A DNA stretch of 64,000 nt from Aspergillus flavus (GCF_009017415.1 NC_092403.1:2170001-2234000); one strand, 5' to 3'; shown: positions 21,968 through 34,397, counted from the first letter of the stretch. The notes: generated by a model from the letters alone, not told the origin. Made by a program: numbers and translations.

Positions 21968-24447
21968 TTGAAGTTTGCGCGACCAAAAGCTCCTTTAGAT
22001 GGGTTAGTATATTCTGCCCTAGAAAGAGCGGCCTCAGCTGGTCATGAGGAAGTAGTCCACTTTCTTTTGCGCGTGGGGGTTAACCCGACCCTACATCTCC
22101 GCCAAATGGATTTTACGAAAAGAAACTCTTCGGCCCTAATATACGCTACAGCTGCGCATCATGCTCGTATTGTTCAGATGCCTCTCGAAGCTGAAACTGA
22201 TGTTTATAGACCGAGAATGCTTGCAGACTCGGCAGAGATGCTAGCGGGTACTGTCAACGATGTCGAAGACCCTACAGCCATCGACTCGACAATCTCAATG
22301 CTGCTAATCCAGCAGGGGTTCAATGTCCAGGTCACAGGTGAAAGAGGGTCTACGTTGCTCCACTATATGGCCAACTGCGGATACGCGGCGCTTTTTGCTG
22401 TTCTCATCGAACTGAACCTCGAGGTTAACCGTCAAAATGACGATGGAAGAACACCCTTGTATTTCGCTACTAACCAAAGGAAACACCATTTCATGAAGCT
22501 TCTGCTGAGGGCAGGCGCAAACCCTAATCTTTGTGACCATAATGGAACCCTCCCCCCCCCCCATTGCATCTTGCCGCTTCACACACTACGCCTGACTGCG
22601 CGAAGATCTTACTAGCTCACGGTGCCAACGTCAATGTGAAATCAGCGACTGGGAGGACTCCACTACTGTAAGAGAGATCGTCAGGGCCCGATATTCCACA
22701 AGACTAAAAGGTGAAATAATTCTGAATCAACGATGCAGAATGCCCTGGTCAGACCTATATAGCTTCCCGCCGTTACAACTACATGTGAAAACTGCCTACC
22801 CTGACAGGCCGCTAAGCCTCCTCAAAACTTTCGTCGATGCTGGTGCGTTAGTCCCATGCCAGGATAATTACGGTCGAACACCAATTCTCCTCGCTGTGTG
22901 GGGAAACCAAAACGTCGTCATGTTCCTGATCCAGAAAAGGTGCGCTGGACTGCCCTTCCTTGTCGTCATCCGACGTCTTTTAGTAGGACTGCCAGACGAG
23001 GCACGACAAGTTGTGAAACGCCTACTGAATGCAGGGATGGATCTAGAGTCGGTAAGGGACCCTAATGGCCGCACACCATTAATGGCTGCTATTTGCTCCG
23101 GAAGTACCCAGGTTTTCATGATGATGTTCAACAAGATATCGGTAGTAGACGAGAGGGATTATGAGGGTCGAACGGCATTATTTATTGCTACACAGATTGG
23201 CAATTTGCAGATAGTTCACTTGCTACTAAGGTGGGCCAGTTCGATAGATTATTCGAATCTACAAGGTGACGCCATTGATCGTGGCCATCCAAAGTCAGAA
23301 TACGGAAGCCTTTTATCGATTACTGATCGCTTACAAGAAATGCGATCAAATTGACCGGACAGGAAGGATAGCGCTTTATCAAGCTATGGATGTTCATAAT
23401 ATTCATGCCATTGAGAGGTTGCTGCACAAGAGCAGAGCATTGAATCTGCCAGATAAGCAGGGCTGCACTCTACTCTTGCTAGCCGTACAACATGGATGGG
23501 TGTCAATTGTAGCACTGACTCTGCAGAGAAGTGATATCAACGTGAATACAAAACACTCCGAGAGCTGTAGCCCGCTGACATGGGCCGTCACGAACCACAC
23601 TAGCACAGTGACATCTCTTCTACTAGAGCACGGAGCCAAAATCGAAGAGCACATCGATATTTTATATCCTCGGTATCCACCATTGCTGATACAGACTAGC
23701 ACAAGCGGACATTTGGATCTTGTCTGCAGGCCTTTTCAGTACAGTGCAACAACCAAAGTTCAAAATTCATCACACCAGACTCCGCTAATACATGCGGCAT
23801 GTTCTGGATACACCGGAATTGTTGACATTTTTTTGTGACATAATGCTAACTTTCAAGTATGCGACAACAACCTCCGCAGTGTGTTATTTTACGCTCCCCT
23901 GTGCGGTCACGAATTGGTTGTCAACATACTCTTGGAAAGAGGTGCCAATATAGAGAACACTGATATTGAAGGGCGAACACCTCTAGCGGGGGCCGCAAGA
24001 AATGGACACGCAGAGGTTGTCCTAAGGCTTCTCGAGAAGGGTGCGTGTCCTGAGCCTGAAGATCGTCGCGGTAAAACTTCTTTGCTGCTTGCTGCTATGA
24101 AAGGGTACTCAAATACAATCGCGGTTCTGCTACCGTACGGCGTGAATGTTAATAAAGTTGACTCTTATCACCGAACAGCCTTGTCTCTAGCTGCAGAGCG
24201 CGGATCTACTGCTCTCATTAGGCTATTGCTTCGCCAACCCGGAAATGAAGTTGACCACCCAGATGCTACGGGACGAACGCCTTTAGTTTGGGTGGTACGA
24301 GCGGGCAATGTTCAGGCTGTACAGCTGTAAGTTGAAGGGGGAGCAGATGTGGCCAAGAGCGACAAAATAGGACGAACGCCCCTATCATGGGCGCTGGAGT
24401 ATGGGCACAAAAACGTCATCAAGTACCTTGTCCAGATATATCCGTAA
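21968..24447 (+). pseudogene. Ankyrin-repeat protein pseudogene
   Basis: About 2.5 kb of ankyrin repeats with diagnostic motifs such as DGRTPLYFA, GRTPLMAAI, GRTPLAGAARNGHAEVVLRLL and GRTPLSWALEYGH. The reading frame is broken repeatedly. A C11 run at 22552-22562 shifts the frame in the middle of a TPLHLAAS-type motif. A possible intron (donor near 22669, acceptor near 22738) or another lesion follows. A shift lies at about 23262-23270. Two in-frame stops (TGA 23836-23838 and TAA 24328-24330) then interrupt an otherwise continuous frame from 23266 to TAA 24445-24447. At least four lesions make a functional product unlikely. No N-terminal effector domain is seen upstream. It may once have been the repeat half of an NLR-like or plain ankyrin protein. 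Confidence 0.82.
22552..22562. repeat. C11 homopolymer in ankyrin pseudogene
   Basis: Eleven consecutive C on the plus strand, placed where an ankyrin TPLH motif should be; it is the apparent site of one frameshift. Confidence 0.9.
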
Positions 24448-25838
24448 CGGCCTGCGTTGAGATATGAAACCAAAGGTCGCGCAGTCATTTAGGCGGGCAA
24501 TTTAGGATGAGCCAGTTAACAGCTGGACAAGTCGTCTGCTGCAAGCAACGAGACGTTTGGTGATACCGAAACAAAGATACGAGTAGTGACCAAGGAGTTT
24601 CCTTAAGGGTGGGAAGCGGGAAGTTGTATGATACAGATATCGACTCGCCGTCAAAATATTTAAAATTAACTAGATCAATATACTCGCCCTGCTCATACTT
24701 ATGGGCTGCTGTTAATAGATCTGGACTTCGCCATTACCTCTTCGCCGAGAAAGCTCCATAAGAATTACTCAGACGTGGTGAGTCTTGTTGAATGAATGAA
24801 ATGTTCTATGCAAGATTCATGCCATGACAGCACATCGAGATTATATATTTTGAGTAAAGATATCCGTTCGGCGTTATGCTCGGATTTAAGCCGAATGTGG
24901 ACACCAGAAGCGAGTATCGGGTTTGGTTGATCTGGCCTCTCGTGGTACGTTTATCCGTTTTTCTCAGAAACTCCCGACGGATGTTTAAACATACGGTTAC
25001 TCTAATCAGGATTTTTGTGGCATAGGTATCAATGTTTCAGGCCCACAACTTTTAGACAGTTGTGATGAATTAGTTATTCCATCCATCTTCGTTTTTATGG
25101 TACCCTGTGATTGGTCTACGATAGTAACTATGCAGAATCATCTGGTGGCTATTCAACTCTAGTTTGCCGAAGTGGGGATGCAAATGGAGATGCCCCAGGC
25201 TGCGCGATTTGATCACTCAGGGGCTCCTGTCACGTGAGGTGGAACACAAATGCTCAAATTGTTTTCTTGTCATCTTGGATTCGAACAAAAGGCCCTTGGC
25301 ATGTCACGAGCCATGAACCAACCGTTCTATCTTGAGCCTATGTCTTCTGGACTGGCTGATACAGAGAGTTTTAATGATCCGCTTCCGAGTCTTGATTTCG
25401 CGCCGCGTCTCCTGGCAAAAAAGCTTGGTTGGCCACTACCGCGGAGAAGCGAGAAGATTGGCTCCGTCGGCTCCACTGCATACGTATGAGAGATGACTTT
25501 TCGCCGGTGCCTGGTGCTCTTCACTACCGGTGATTGCTCCGTACGATTTGAACCATACTCTCTAGGGTTTGGACCGACACGCAATCCCACTAATCATACT
25601 GCTGGATTATTAGGGGGGATGCTGTAGTCTTCCACTCCATGAGGTTTATTCGCAGCAGCCCGGGCCTGGGTGGTGGTAGCTAATAAAAGAAAGGTGCCGA
25701 TGTTGCCGACTGTTTGCTCCGGCCCATTTTCCAAACCTTTCCCACCTAGAGCCCACCGGACGACGACATCCTCGCATCTCCCCAGATTCTAGGTCAGCCG
25801 GCTCATTATCGCACTACGTACTTGGACGTTATTCGAAA
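24448..25838. other. Intergenic
   Basis: About 1.4 kb of AT-rich sequence between the ankyrin pseudogene and the GH76 gene. Short open frames near 25250-25590 lack features. No element is recognised. Confidence 0.5.
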
Positions 25839-27414
25839 ATGCGTGTGCCCCGCGGTGGGCTTCTTGGGGCCATTGTTTGCCTCGCAGGGATTGGTCGTGT
25901 CGTTGAGGCGCTGAGCATTGACATCAATGATGCAGGTGCGTCACTGCCAGATTACGAAAGACCGTGTGCGGAATACTAACGGATAACCCTTGTCTATCAC
26001 AGACTCCATTAAAAGTGCAGCCAGTCAGACCGCCTACGGTTCGATGTTATGGTACTCCGGCAATGAGACGGGTCAGATTCCAGGGGCATTTCCAGACAAG
26101 TGGTGGGAAGGCAGTGCTTTGTTCTTGAGCTTGCTTTATTATTGGCATTATACCGGCGATACCACCTACAATGCGGAAGTTAGTCAGGGTATGGAGTGGC
26201 AGGCTGGCAACGGAGACTACATGCCAGCCAATTATAGTAGCTACTTGGTATGGAAAGTCAACTTCATCCAATCGAGCCTTTCTGACCTGTGGTCCAGGGT
26301 AACGATGACCAAGGCTTTTGGGGGATTGCCGCCATGACAGCTGCCGAGATCGGGTTCCCCGACGTCGACGACGGGTACTCCTGGCTGTCCCTCGCACAGG
26401 GGGTTTTCAACACACAAGTGGCTCGGTGGGATAGCAACAATTGTGGTGGTGGCCTGCGTTGGCAGATCTTCCCGTACCAAGCTGGCTACGCCATGAAGAA
26501 TTCAATTTCGAACGGTTTATTGTTCCAGCTGGCAGCGCGTCTCGCTCGGTATACCAACAACCAGACCTATACCGAGTGGGCGGAAAAGGTTTGGGATTGG
26601 AGTGCGTCCTCGCCACTGCTAAATAATCAGACATGGAATGTTGCCGACTCCACCGATATAGAAGGTGGGTGTAAATCCCAGGGGAACAACCAATGGTCGT
26701 ACAATTATGGCACATACTTAATTGGTGCGGCGTACATGTATAACATGGTAAGTGCTCATACCAGGCCCATTTCTTTAGTTGCGGGCAGTGTCGTGGTTGC
26801 TCTTTCGCCTTCCAAAGCTAACCACTTTATTTCAGACCGAGAAGGAGACTTGGAAGACAGCTGTTGACGGCCTTCTGGGGGTTACACTGAACACATTCTT
26901 CCCGCAAGACTTTAATTACATCATGTCCGAGGTTCTCTGTGAGCCAAACGAGGTTTGCAATGACAATGAAATCCTGTTCAAGGGTCTTGTATCGGGGTGG
27001 CTTGCCTTTGTTGCCTTGCTGGTCCCATCAACCTATGACGAAATTCTGCCCAAGTTGCAAGCATCCGCGCAAGGGGCCGCCGCGTCGTGCAGCGGGATGA
27101 GCAACAACACATGTGGAGTGCGCTGGCACGAATCGAAGTGGGATGGCTGGGTTGGTATGGAAGAGCAGATCAGCGCCACCGACGTGCTGAGTTCGGTCTT
27201 GGTCACGGAAAAGAAAGGGAGCGGCCCCTTGACCTCGACGACAGGCGGAAACAGTACCAGTAATCCAAACGCAGGGAGCGGCGATGACAGCAGCTCTGAT
27301 AAGAGCCAATTAAAGTCGATCACAACCGGCGACAAAGCGGGAGCTAGTATTGTCACCATTGCATTTGTTGGGATATGGGGTGGTTTGATATCCTTTATGG
27401 TACTTGGAACCTGA
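25839..27414 (+). CDS. GH76 endo-mannanase-like, GPI-anchored (DFG5/DCW1 family)
   Basis: Exons 25839-25935, 26003-26247, 26298-26747 and 26836-27414 give 456 residues. The N-terminus (RGGLLGAIVCLAGIGRVVEA) is a signal peptide. The paired catalytic aspartates lie at about 117-118 in GNDDQGFWG, and GGGLRWQI and SNGLLFQLAARLARYT are typical of GH76. The C-terminus has a Ser/Thr-rich stretch, then a hydrophobic tail (ASIVTIAFVGIWGGLISFMV) fitting a GPI-attachment signal. Family members act at the plasma membrane or wall on alpha-1,6-mannan or GPI glycans and help cross-link GPI proteins into the wall. Several NxS/T sites are visible. The neighbours give no further clue. Confidence 0.92.
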
Positions 27415-28342
27415 GTTTTGGGTTCACTTCTTTGACCTGCATTTCCAACATGATCATCTTCTCTGTGTATTATATAAGCGCTTGGATATATTTGTTTTAG
27501 CCCCGATGAAGACGGTGAGGCATTGTAAATAGGAAGCCTGCTATTGATAGAATCATTGTGAGAGATTTATGCCATGTTTCCGATGAATGTTATAGCCTAC
27601 ACTGTAAGGCCCTAATAATCCAGCCATAGCTCTATGACATAGATCGTCTGACGATCACTGCGTAATAAGAGAGGAAAGGATTTCCCTGAGTATCAACAGT
27701 CCCACTGTGGACCATCTTGGCAGTCTTGGCTTCGGCATTTGTGTTGAGCCAATCCCTCTGGCCCAGCACGTGCCATACGTCAATCCAAATGAGAAAATAG
27801 CAATTAACTCCCATGTCAAGGAGTCTCAAAGGTCATGACAATCTACCATATGGATAAAGCAATTATTTGTTACGTGGGGACATGGTCCACAAATTCAACC
27901 ATACTCGCTGACTCTTCCAGCATCCCTTAACCACGGATGCGCCAAAGCCTGACGTGCCTTGAATCGCGCCCAGGATCTTGACTCGTCAAATCCAGCATAG
28001 ATTGCTCGAAAAGGAGATAGATTAGTAACATCCGAATCATTCTAAGAAACCGATAGCTGAGCTTACTTGCAGCTGCCGGATGCGATAACGTGCCGAATTA
28101 AATCAAACTCAATCCAGAGTAGTGGCGTTTTCTCCTATGATTATTTAGATGTTGATGTCATAGTTCCCAAGATTCTTCGCCATCTCTTCATCCTCAACTC
28201 CATCAGAGTGGTTCGGCTCCTAGGCTAATTCGTTCTACTGAGCTGTCAGCTGTCAAACGTACAATTTTCACTCGGTGGGCATCTCCCACTTAACATTGGC
28301 CTAGAGCACGAGGCCCATTTGGGAGACCAATTTCTGAAAACA
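27415..28342. other. Intergenic with kinase relic
   Basis: About 930 bases between GH76 and GMC genes. Apart from the protein-kinase tail listed separately, I see no gene. Confidence 0.5.
27895..28015 (-). pseudogene. Protein kinase C-terminal relic
   Basis: Reverse-strand frame ending in TGA at 27897-27895 and reading RFKARQALAHPWLRDAG near its end. ARQAL-HPW is the classic subdomain XI motif of Ser/Thr kinases. Upstream, on the reverse strand towards 28150, no further kinase subdomains can be read, so only the tail is left. The same motif in a related form (TARQALDHPWL) ends the kinase pseudogene at 30443-31440, on the same strand, on the other side of the GMC gene. Confidence 0.6.
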
Positions 28343-30174
28343 ATGGCTAACAATACTAAGGAGTTTGATTTTATTATTGTTGGAGGTTAGTTCTCAGAGT
28401 CTGCAAGTTGCGTTGAGGGGCTCACTCTAACCTCCTCACAGGCGGTCCTGCAGGATGTACCATTGCCTCACGACTGGCATCCTGTTCGGAGAAACCCAGG
28501 GTCCTCCTATTAGAAGCTGGAAAACACAATGACTCAGAAGACCTCATGGTCGACGGGCAGAGATGGGCCACACTACAGCAGCCGGGGATGAATTGGGGCT
28601 ACACCACGGTGTCGCAGGAATATTGCAATGGCCGCCAACTCGATTACAGTCGGGGACGGGGTTTGGGAGGCAGTACTGCGATAAACTTTGGCTTTTGGAC
28701 TGTTGGATGTCGCGGAGACTACGATCGCTGGGCGGACCTCGTCGACGATCCTCGCTTTGATTGGGTACATATGCAAGCGCGATTCAAAGCTCTCGAGTCA
28801 TTCCAGACAGAGGACGCTGAGGCCAGTTACGGTGACTACGTCGCTCCTCGACGCGATGACCACGGCCAACACGGACCACTCAAGGTAGGCTATGCCAAAC
28901 TATGGGAGCGGGATATTGTGCCTATGTTGGATATCTTTCGTGATGCAGGCTTTCCGATCACCCGGGACCTTAACAGCGGTAATCCATTAGGCATAGGACC
29001 CGTGATCAATTCTTGCTACCAAGGGCGACGAACGACTGCAACCACTTTGCTCCAAAATAGTAGCAATAATCTCACTACTATTACCGAGTGCTCAGTAGAG
29101 AGACTGGTGCTCGAAGGGAAGCGTGTCATTGGTGTTGAAGCTGCCGGGGCTCGCTGTAGGTATCCCATGGTCGCAGTTTATTCTCATTGTTCGACAGTGG
29201 ACTAACCTTGTTATTCTACAGATTTCGCCTCCAAAGAGGTCATTCTCTGTGCAGGTAGCCTTGACACACCGAAGCTGTTGATGCTTTCCGGTATTGGACC
29301 CGCATCACAGTTGGCTAAGCATGGGATCCCTATAATCTGTGACCTTTCTGCTATCGGCCAGAACCTGAAGGATCACTGCCATGTTCCACTTGCATTCAGA
29401 CGAAGCAAAGAAAGCAACGACCGACATTCGTTCTACGGAGAGCCAACCGCATCACAGGAAGCTCTGGAGACCTGGAGGATCGATGGGACCGGGTCGTGGT
29501 CCATTTTTGGTTGCCAGTGCGTGGGTGGCTGGTTGAAATCCCCCTCGGTCGTGGACTCTTTTGAGTTCAAGCAGCTTCCCCGGGCTGAACAGGAATTTCT
29601 CAATGGCGAGACGGTTCCACATTATGAATTAGTCTCGCACTTCCCGTTCCACATGCTCATTCCAGGAGTTTCAGAGGACTTTAGTTATGTATGTCTTGTG
29701 GCCTTTTTAATGAACCCGCAGAGCCGGGGTGAAGTGACACTGCAGTCTGCCGACCCGACGGTGCCTCTTTTATTCAACCCTAGGTTTCTGTCACATCCCT
29801 ATGATCGCCGTGTTGCTATTGAGAGCTACCGTGATCTTCTGAAACTAAGTGCCCACCCATCCTTTTCTAAGGATACCATAGGGGACCTGATTCGACCACA
29901 GGGGGACAGTGACGAGGCTATCCTTGAATTCTGGAGGCAATTTGTCAGTTCAACCTGGCACATGACTGGGACTGTGAAGATGGGGAGACCAGATGATCCA
30001 GACGCAGCTGTGGACCGCTCATTCCGAGTCCGGAATCTGGAGGGACTACGAGTGGCAGACATGAGTGTGGTACCTGTCCTGCCGAACAGCCACACGCAGG
30101 TGACAGCTTATCTTGTGGGAGCCACATGTGCAGACGTTCTCATTGAGGAGTATGATCTTTCCTACCAAGTCTGA
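28343..30174 (+). CDS. GMC oxidoreductase
   Basis: Exons 28343-28385, 28442-29155 and 29222-30174 give 569 residues. The ADP-binding motif IIVGGGPAGCTIASRLA is rebuilt across intron 1. The GMC signature 1 is GRGLGGSTAINFGFW and signature 2 is GSLDTPKLLMLSGIGP. The catalytic His pair is visible as STWHMTGTVKMG and NSHTQVTAYLVGA. These FAD enzymes oxidise alcohols, sugars or choline-like compounds. There is no signal peptide, so an intracellular alcohol or choline-type oxidase/dehydrogenase is more likely than a secreted oxidase. The intron 2 donor gtaggt at 29156 was chosen to keep frame into FASKEVILCAGS. Just past the stop lies the truncated end of a TauD-type gene, so the gene may have had a dioxygenase partner. 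Confidence 0.9.
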
Positions 30175-30185
30175 AGCAACTTTTC

Positions 30186-30290
30186 AAAATGACCACGTTG
30201 TTATGTTTGTTTACCCTGTGCAACTCGCAAATCTATCTATGCCGATTCGGCTTACGAGGTTTCACGATGACTTATGCTCTTTGACGTGGT
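30186..30290 (-). pseudogene. Truncated tail of a TauD-type dioxygenase gene (duplicate of 32098-32205)
   Basis: About 105 bases that align with the 3' end and 3' flank of the intact TauD gene at 32098-32205, in the same orientation. The best block, TCTATCTATGCCGATTCGG at 30232-30250, differs by one base from its counterpart starting near 32145. Similarity continues through the CTCTTTG region at about 30277-30283, with three bases missing in between. The reverse frame gives SKSISHRET, comparable with PKSTSRREA in the intact protein. Only about the last 19 codons and the trailer remain. Confidence 0.65.
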
Positions 30291-30442
30291 AACCTTAATG
30301 TCATCATTATGCGGGCTACAATACAAGTGAAATCTTTCCCGGCTGCCATCTTGTCAATCTATCAGGTTTTCTCAGAAGCTCTGTTTGGGAAAATAAAAGT
30401 CCTGGTGAAGAAACTGGTTTCTTGAACGAAAGATACATGCCA

Positions 30443-31440
30443 TCAAAAATTCGCTAGCCAAGGATGATCCAACGCCTGTCGTGCTGTGAGGCGTTTGTGA
30501 GGGTCTAGGCTTGTCAAACCCAAGATAAAATCCTTGAATTCTTGAATACTGGATCAAACACATCTGGCCATTCACTAAATAATTTGTATGGAATGTGTTC
30601 CTCATGTCTTTCTTCCCAAAGCATTTGTAACACTTGGCAGCTAACCTCATCATCATCAGTATGTTTCATGAGCCCCTTGAGGCCCTCCTGATCGCCAAAG
30701 TACGAAACCTGACGTTGCAGGCGAATCAGAGCAGGCAGTACGCCTTGCGCCTCATGTTTGCGAAAATCGTCGTCGGGGCCAAAGATTACAGGTCCAAGAA
30801 TTGCATAGATACACTGATAGTACCCATTAATGCACCATTTCCCCATAGGATTGGATTACTTACTACAATGGCAAAGGAAAACATGTCGGTTGGTTTATTG
30901 AGCTCGCCCTTGAGATGTGCCTCGGGACTACGCCAATTGTCATTGCCAGCGAGCATACCTTCGATACACCTACCTTTAGGAAGGTGTGCGTCGTTTTCAA
31001 GGTCTATGATTTGGATATGTTCGATAATGGTCTTGTCTTGGGCATTGCAGCGGTCAACCATGATATTGTCTGGCTTGATATCTAAGGATAGTTAGCGCTA
31101 CCATGTAGCTGCCTGGCTGGTGCGAAGAGCAGAGTAAACCACCAAGATGAACATTTTGCCGATCATGACGTTCGGCGATGCCTCGCAGGCTAGCCTTGAG
31201 AATCTGCTTGCGGGCATAGATAGGAATCCCCTCTCTGACAAGATTGAGAAAGTCGTCTGTCAGATATCGGTAGACTAATATTCGTTCGTCGGGTATGGTA
31301 TCCCGGGGTAGTCATATGTATGGACTCTCGACCAGCTGTGGCTGTATTCTCTCATTGAAGTTGGAAAATATGTCCTTGGGTATATCCTTTACGATGAACT
31401 GATCTTTTTCTGATCTAAACGACTGGTTAGCCGAGATTGT
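30443..31440 (-). pseudogene. Protein kinase pseudogene
   Basis: Reverse-strand kinase domain. In order it shows DQFIVKDIPKDIF near 31400, the hinge region RILVYRYLTDDFL, then the catalytic loop HLGDIKPDNIMVD rebuilt across an intron (donor near 31150, acceptor near 31080). Next come an altered DFG position (QIIDLENDAHLP), NWRSPEAH in place of APE, DMFSFAIVCIYAILG across a second intron (about 30883-30834), and TARQALDHPWLANF at the end. Two lesions break it: an in-frame TGA at 31314-31312 where an Arg codon is expected (CGA to TGA), and a one-base frameshift at about 30535-30550 (GTATTCAAGAATTC). The loop Arg of HRD is also absent. It resembles the fungal SRPK-like kinase group, but catalytic competence was doubtful even before the lesions. 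Confidence 0.75.
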
Positions 31441-32148
31441 CAAGCATCTTGGCCAGGTCAGGAGCCTCAGACGTTGCGAGCCAAACGCGACCTACTTGCG
31501 GTCTTTCTTGAACTAATTATTTGAACTGATAGCGAGACCCGGTAGCTCCGACCGACAGGTTCGATGAAGAAGCCGTTTTGCCTTTGATTCTTCGGAACAT
31601 ACTAGGAGTAAACGAGAATAACTGTCGCAGACTCTGGTTGAATGCTGATGATATCAACGGGTGAAGTAGTTCCTAGAAAGGAGAACCCGAGCCATGATCG
31701 GCGAACCGGATCTGGAATTTAATGGTTTCCGGGAGCTGGCCAATCAATCTCATTTCGCATGTTATCGTCCTGGTTTAAAATACTCTTTGCTCGAAAGGTC
31801 CAGTAGACAGAATCGCTTCAATTTTCATGGAGATAGTGAGCGCAAATGAGAAGAAAGCTTGAGCTAGATTAGTTTCAGTCAAAGTGCGTGGATTGTATTT
31901 ACCTTATCAGCCTACAGTCTTGCCAACCGGAGTATAAAAGAGGAGAATACACTTGACCACAAGGCTACACTAACACTTAACCTGAGCACTGTAGGCCGCT
32001 TACTTTGCCAGTGCCACTAGCATCATGGTCAGGCATGATTAACTCTGCATGTTTGTTCAAGATTTGATTGTATTCGTTCGTCCAAGTAAACTTTAACACA
32101 ATGACAATGTTCATATGGTTGCTTCCATTGCACAGCTCACTGATCTAT
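31441..32148. other. Intergenic
   Basis: About 700 bases upstream of the kinase pseudogene and downstream of the TauD gene. No other gene is seen. Confidence 0.5.
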
Positions 32149-33445
32149 CTATGACGATTCGGCTTCAGCTTCCAAGGCTTCACGCCGACTTGTGCTCTTT
32201 GGGTCAAAGTAAGGCCGCTCTCCTAGACCAACAACACGGTGACCCGTCCGGGGACCGAAGCCCTTCTCCTTGTAGTCGTACGTGGCGGCGTGATAGACAC
32301 TGCGGTTATCCCAGATAGCTGTACAATTGCACTACGTTAGATACTATGCTTCTCTTTCTGCACTGTCGTAAGGAAGAGGGATTACTCACCTAAGTCATTG
32401 GGGTTCTCCCATCTCAGACGAACTTGAAGATCATGGTTCTCAACGATCAAAGAGACGAACCATCTCAGCAAATGGTCACTTTCTTCTTCGGAGAGATCAT
32501 TGACTTTCGCAACGTGAACGCCAACAGCGAAGACGCTCTTCCACCCGGTTACTGGGTTCGTACGAATAACAGGGTGAATGGCCTCCAATTTATCACCAAC
32601 ATTCTCCGGAGCACCCCGAGGTCCAGTAAAAATTTCGAAGTCATTTTCTTTAGCAACCCTGTTAAACCCAGGCTGGGCATATGTCGCAGTCAAACCTTCT
32701 AGAAACTGTTGGTAAGGCTTCGAAATGCGATCATAGAGTTCATAACCGGATGCCCAGAGGGTGTCTGTAATGACTAGTTAACCTTCTGTATAGCTTCAGC
32801 CTCGTGGCATTATTAACTCACCACCGCCAGTCTTGGGAAGCTCGGTCAATCGCAAGACGGTATAGTCACTAGGGATTGGCTCGAATGTAATGTCACTATG
32901 CCACTCCCTTCTAGCGCTTTGCTTCTTCGGATGTAAACGTCCCTTGTACAGCTGGTCATGGTTCTTAGAAGTGATGACGCTGATCTCGTTATCTTTCACA
33001 TTGTGCTCGCGTCCCGCATTGTGAATAGGGTGCACATGAAGACCAGATGTACTGGGCTTGCCGGCAAGAAGACCCAGTCGCTGAATTAGTTCTTTCTGCA
33101 GATCATCGTCTAGTCCATCCTGCTTGCGAAAGAAAACGACTCCACGCTGGGAGACTAAAGGCCCTTTAGCCACAACCCCACCGTTACGACTGGTATATCC
33201 TTACTGGTTATAGCAAGATCGCGGAGCAGCTCATCAGAATTGGGAGCTCGCAGCCACTCTGCCAAGTTAGCCGATGGGAACTCCCGGCCAATGACGGGAG
33301 TAACATCGAAGGAATCGAAGGAGTCGAGAGCCCCGCTAAGCTTCAAGGGCTCTCTTTGTAGGGTCCGGGTCTTTGCTGCTGATACATCTCCTTCCACGAT
33401 GGGGACCACCGGGGTAGTAGTACTGTCAGCGACGGAGGGAGCCAT
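32149..33445 (-). CDS. TauD/TfdA-type Fe(II)/2-oxoglutarate dioxygenase
   Basis: Exons 33445-33205, 33154-32822, 32764-32390 and 32318-32149 give 372 residues. The facial triad is visible: His and Asp in REWHSDITFEP and the distal His in NRSVYHAATYDY, followed by GPRTGHRVVG with the 2-oxoglutarate-binding Arg. GGDTLWASGYELYDR is rebuilt across intron 2 and is typical of the TauD group. Fungal members oxidise sulfonates such as taurine, or aryloxyalkanoates, releasing sulfite or an aldehyde; they may also act in secondary metabolism. Introns begin gtaagg, gtgagt and gtgagt. There is no signal peptide. A permease of the anion:cation symporter type starts about 950 bases away, a plausible uptake partner. 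A second copy of the gene's tail lies at 30186-30290. Confidence 0.92.
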
Positions 33446-34397
33446 TTGTGAATGATATTCGGGTGTTGTTGAACTTCGTTTATCTCAGACGATCTGCATG
33501 TATGGAAAGCAGACAGGGTCCGACAACCTACCTCTTTATACATCCCATATCGCCATGATGGTTACATCCCAACTGTGCCGTTTTCCCGGACCCCGCATAC
33601 TGAGCCTCTCTATCTGTTCCAGACACGAGCCAAAAGAACCATTGAGAACGCTCAGAGCCATCGATAAGAGTGTTACTCAAGACATTCACAATGCCGTCCG
33701 GGAATCATGCAATATCTCGCCATTTGCAGTTGATCTCTGGAGTAAACTTGGTGTACGGAACAGTAAGCACAGGACGGTCATGCACCAGAGAGCGATGGGG
33801 TCATTTGACATGCTGGTTACGCCACCTAGTCTCATAAAACACTATCAATCACACACCAATCGCGATAAGGTTATATAAGCCACGTACAGCACTACGAGCT
33901 AGGTGGTCTAGATGCGAGCTCGGCCTCGTGGTCGTTCGTTTCTCGTGTTGGGTTAGTGTAAGCGAGTGTGCTTGGCGGTTAAGCACATCAGACGGATGTT
34001 GGATAGCATCATGCACGATCGTCGCTCTTGGTCTGCATTAGCGTGTTGATATGTAGTTTCGATCGTATAATTTGGCATAAGTATGGATTAGGGGGGATTT
34101 TGTATCCGGTGTTTAGGGTTGGTGGGGTGTAATAATGGATAAATTTGGTAAAAAGGTCTTTTCTGACTAGAAAGCTGTATATTCTATGATGAATAGCGAG
34201 ATGACCAAGGATAGACTTCTCCATTAGAATAGACACTCAACACGTAGCAACACATTTGGAAGCATGCTTGTCTTCTCCTCGAAGTATACAAATCTTTTAT
34301 TATACCTGAACCTAACCCAGTAATTCCATTAAAGCAACTTTCAAAGCTCTAATCCATTAAACACAAATTATAACCCCCATATCGCTCATATACTACT
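33446..34397. other. Intergenic
   Basis: About 950 bases. A plus frame at 33498-33878 is open but shows no domain. It holds the TauD promoter and the MFS 3' end. Confidence 0.5.

Noticed and set aside
33498..33878. 126-residue plus frame before the MFS gene
   Set aside because: It overlaps the TauD promoter, has no signal peptide or domain, and codon content looks random.
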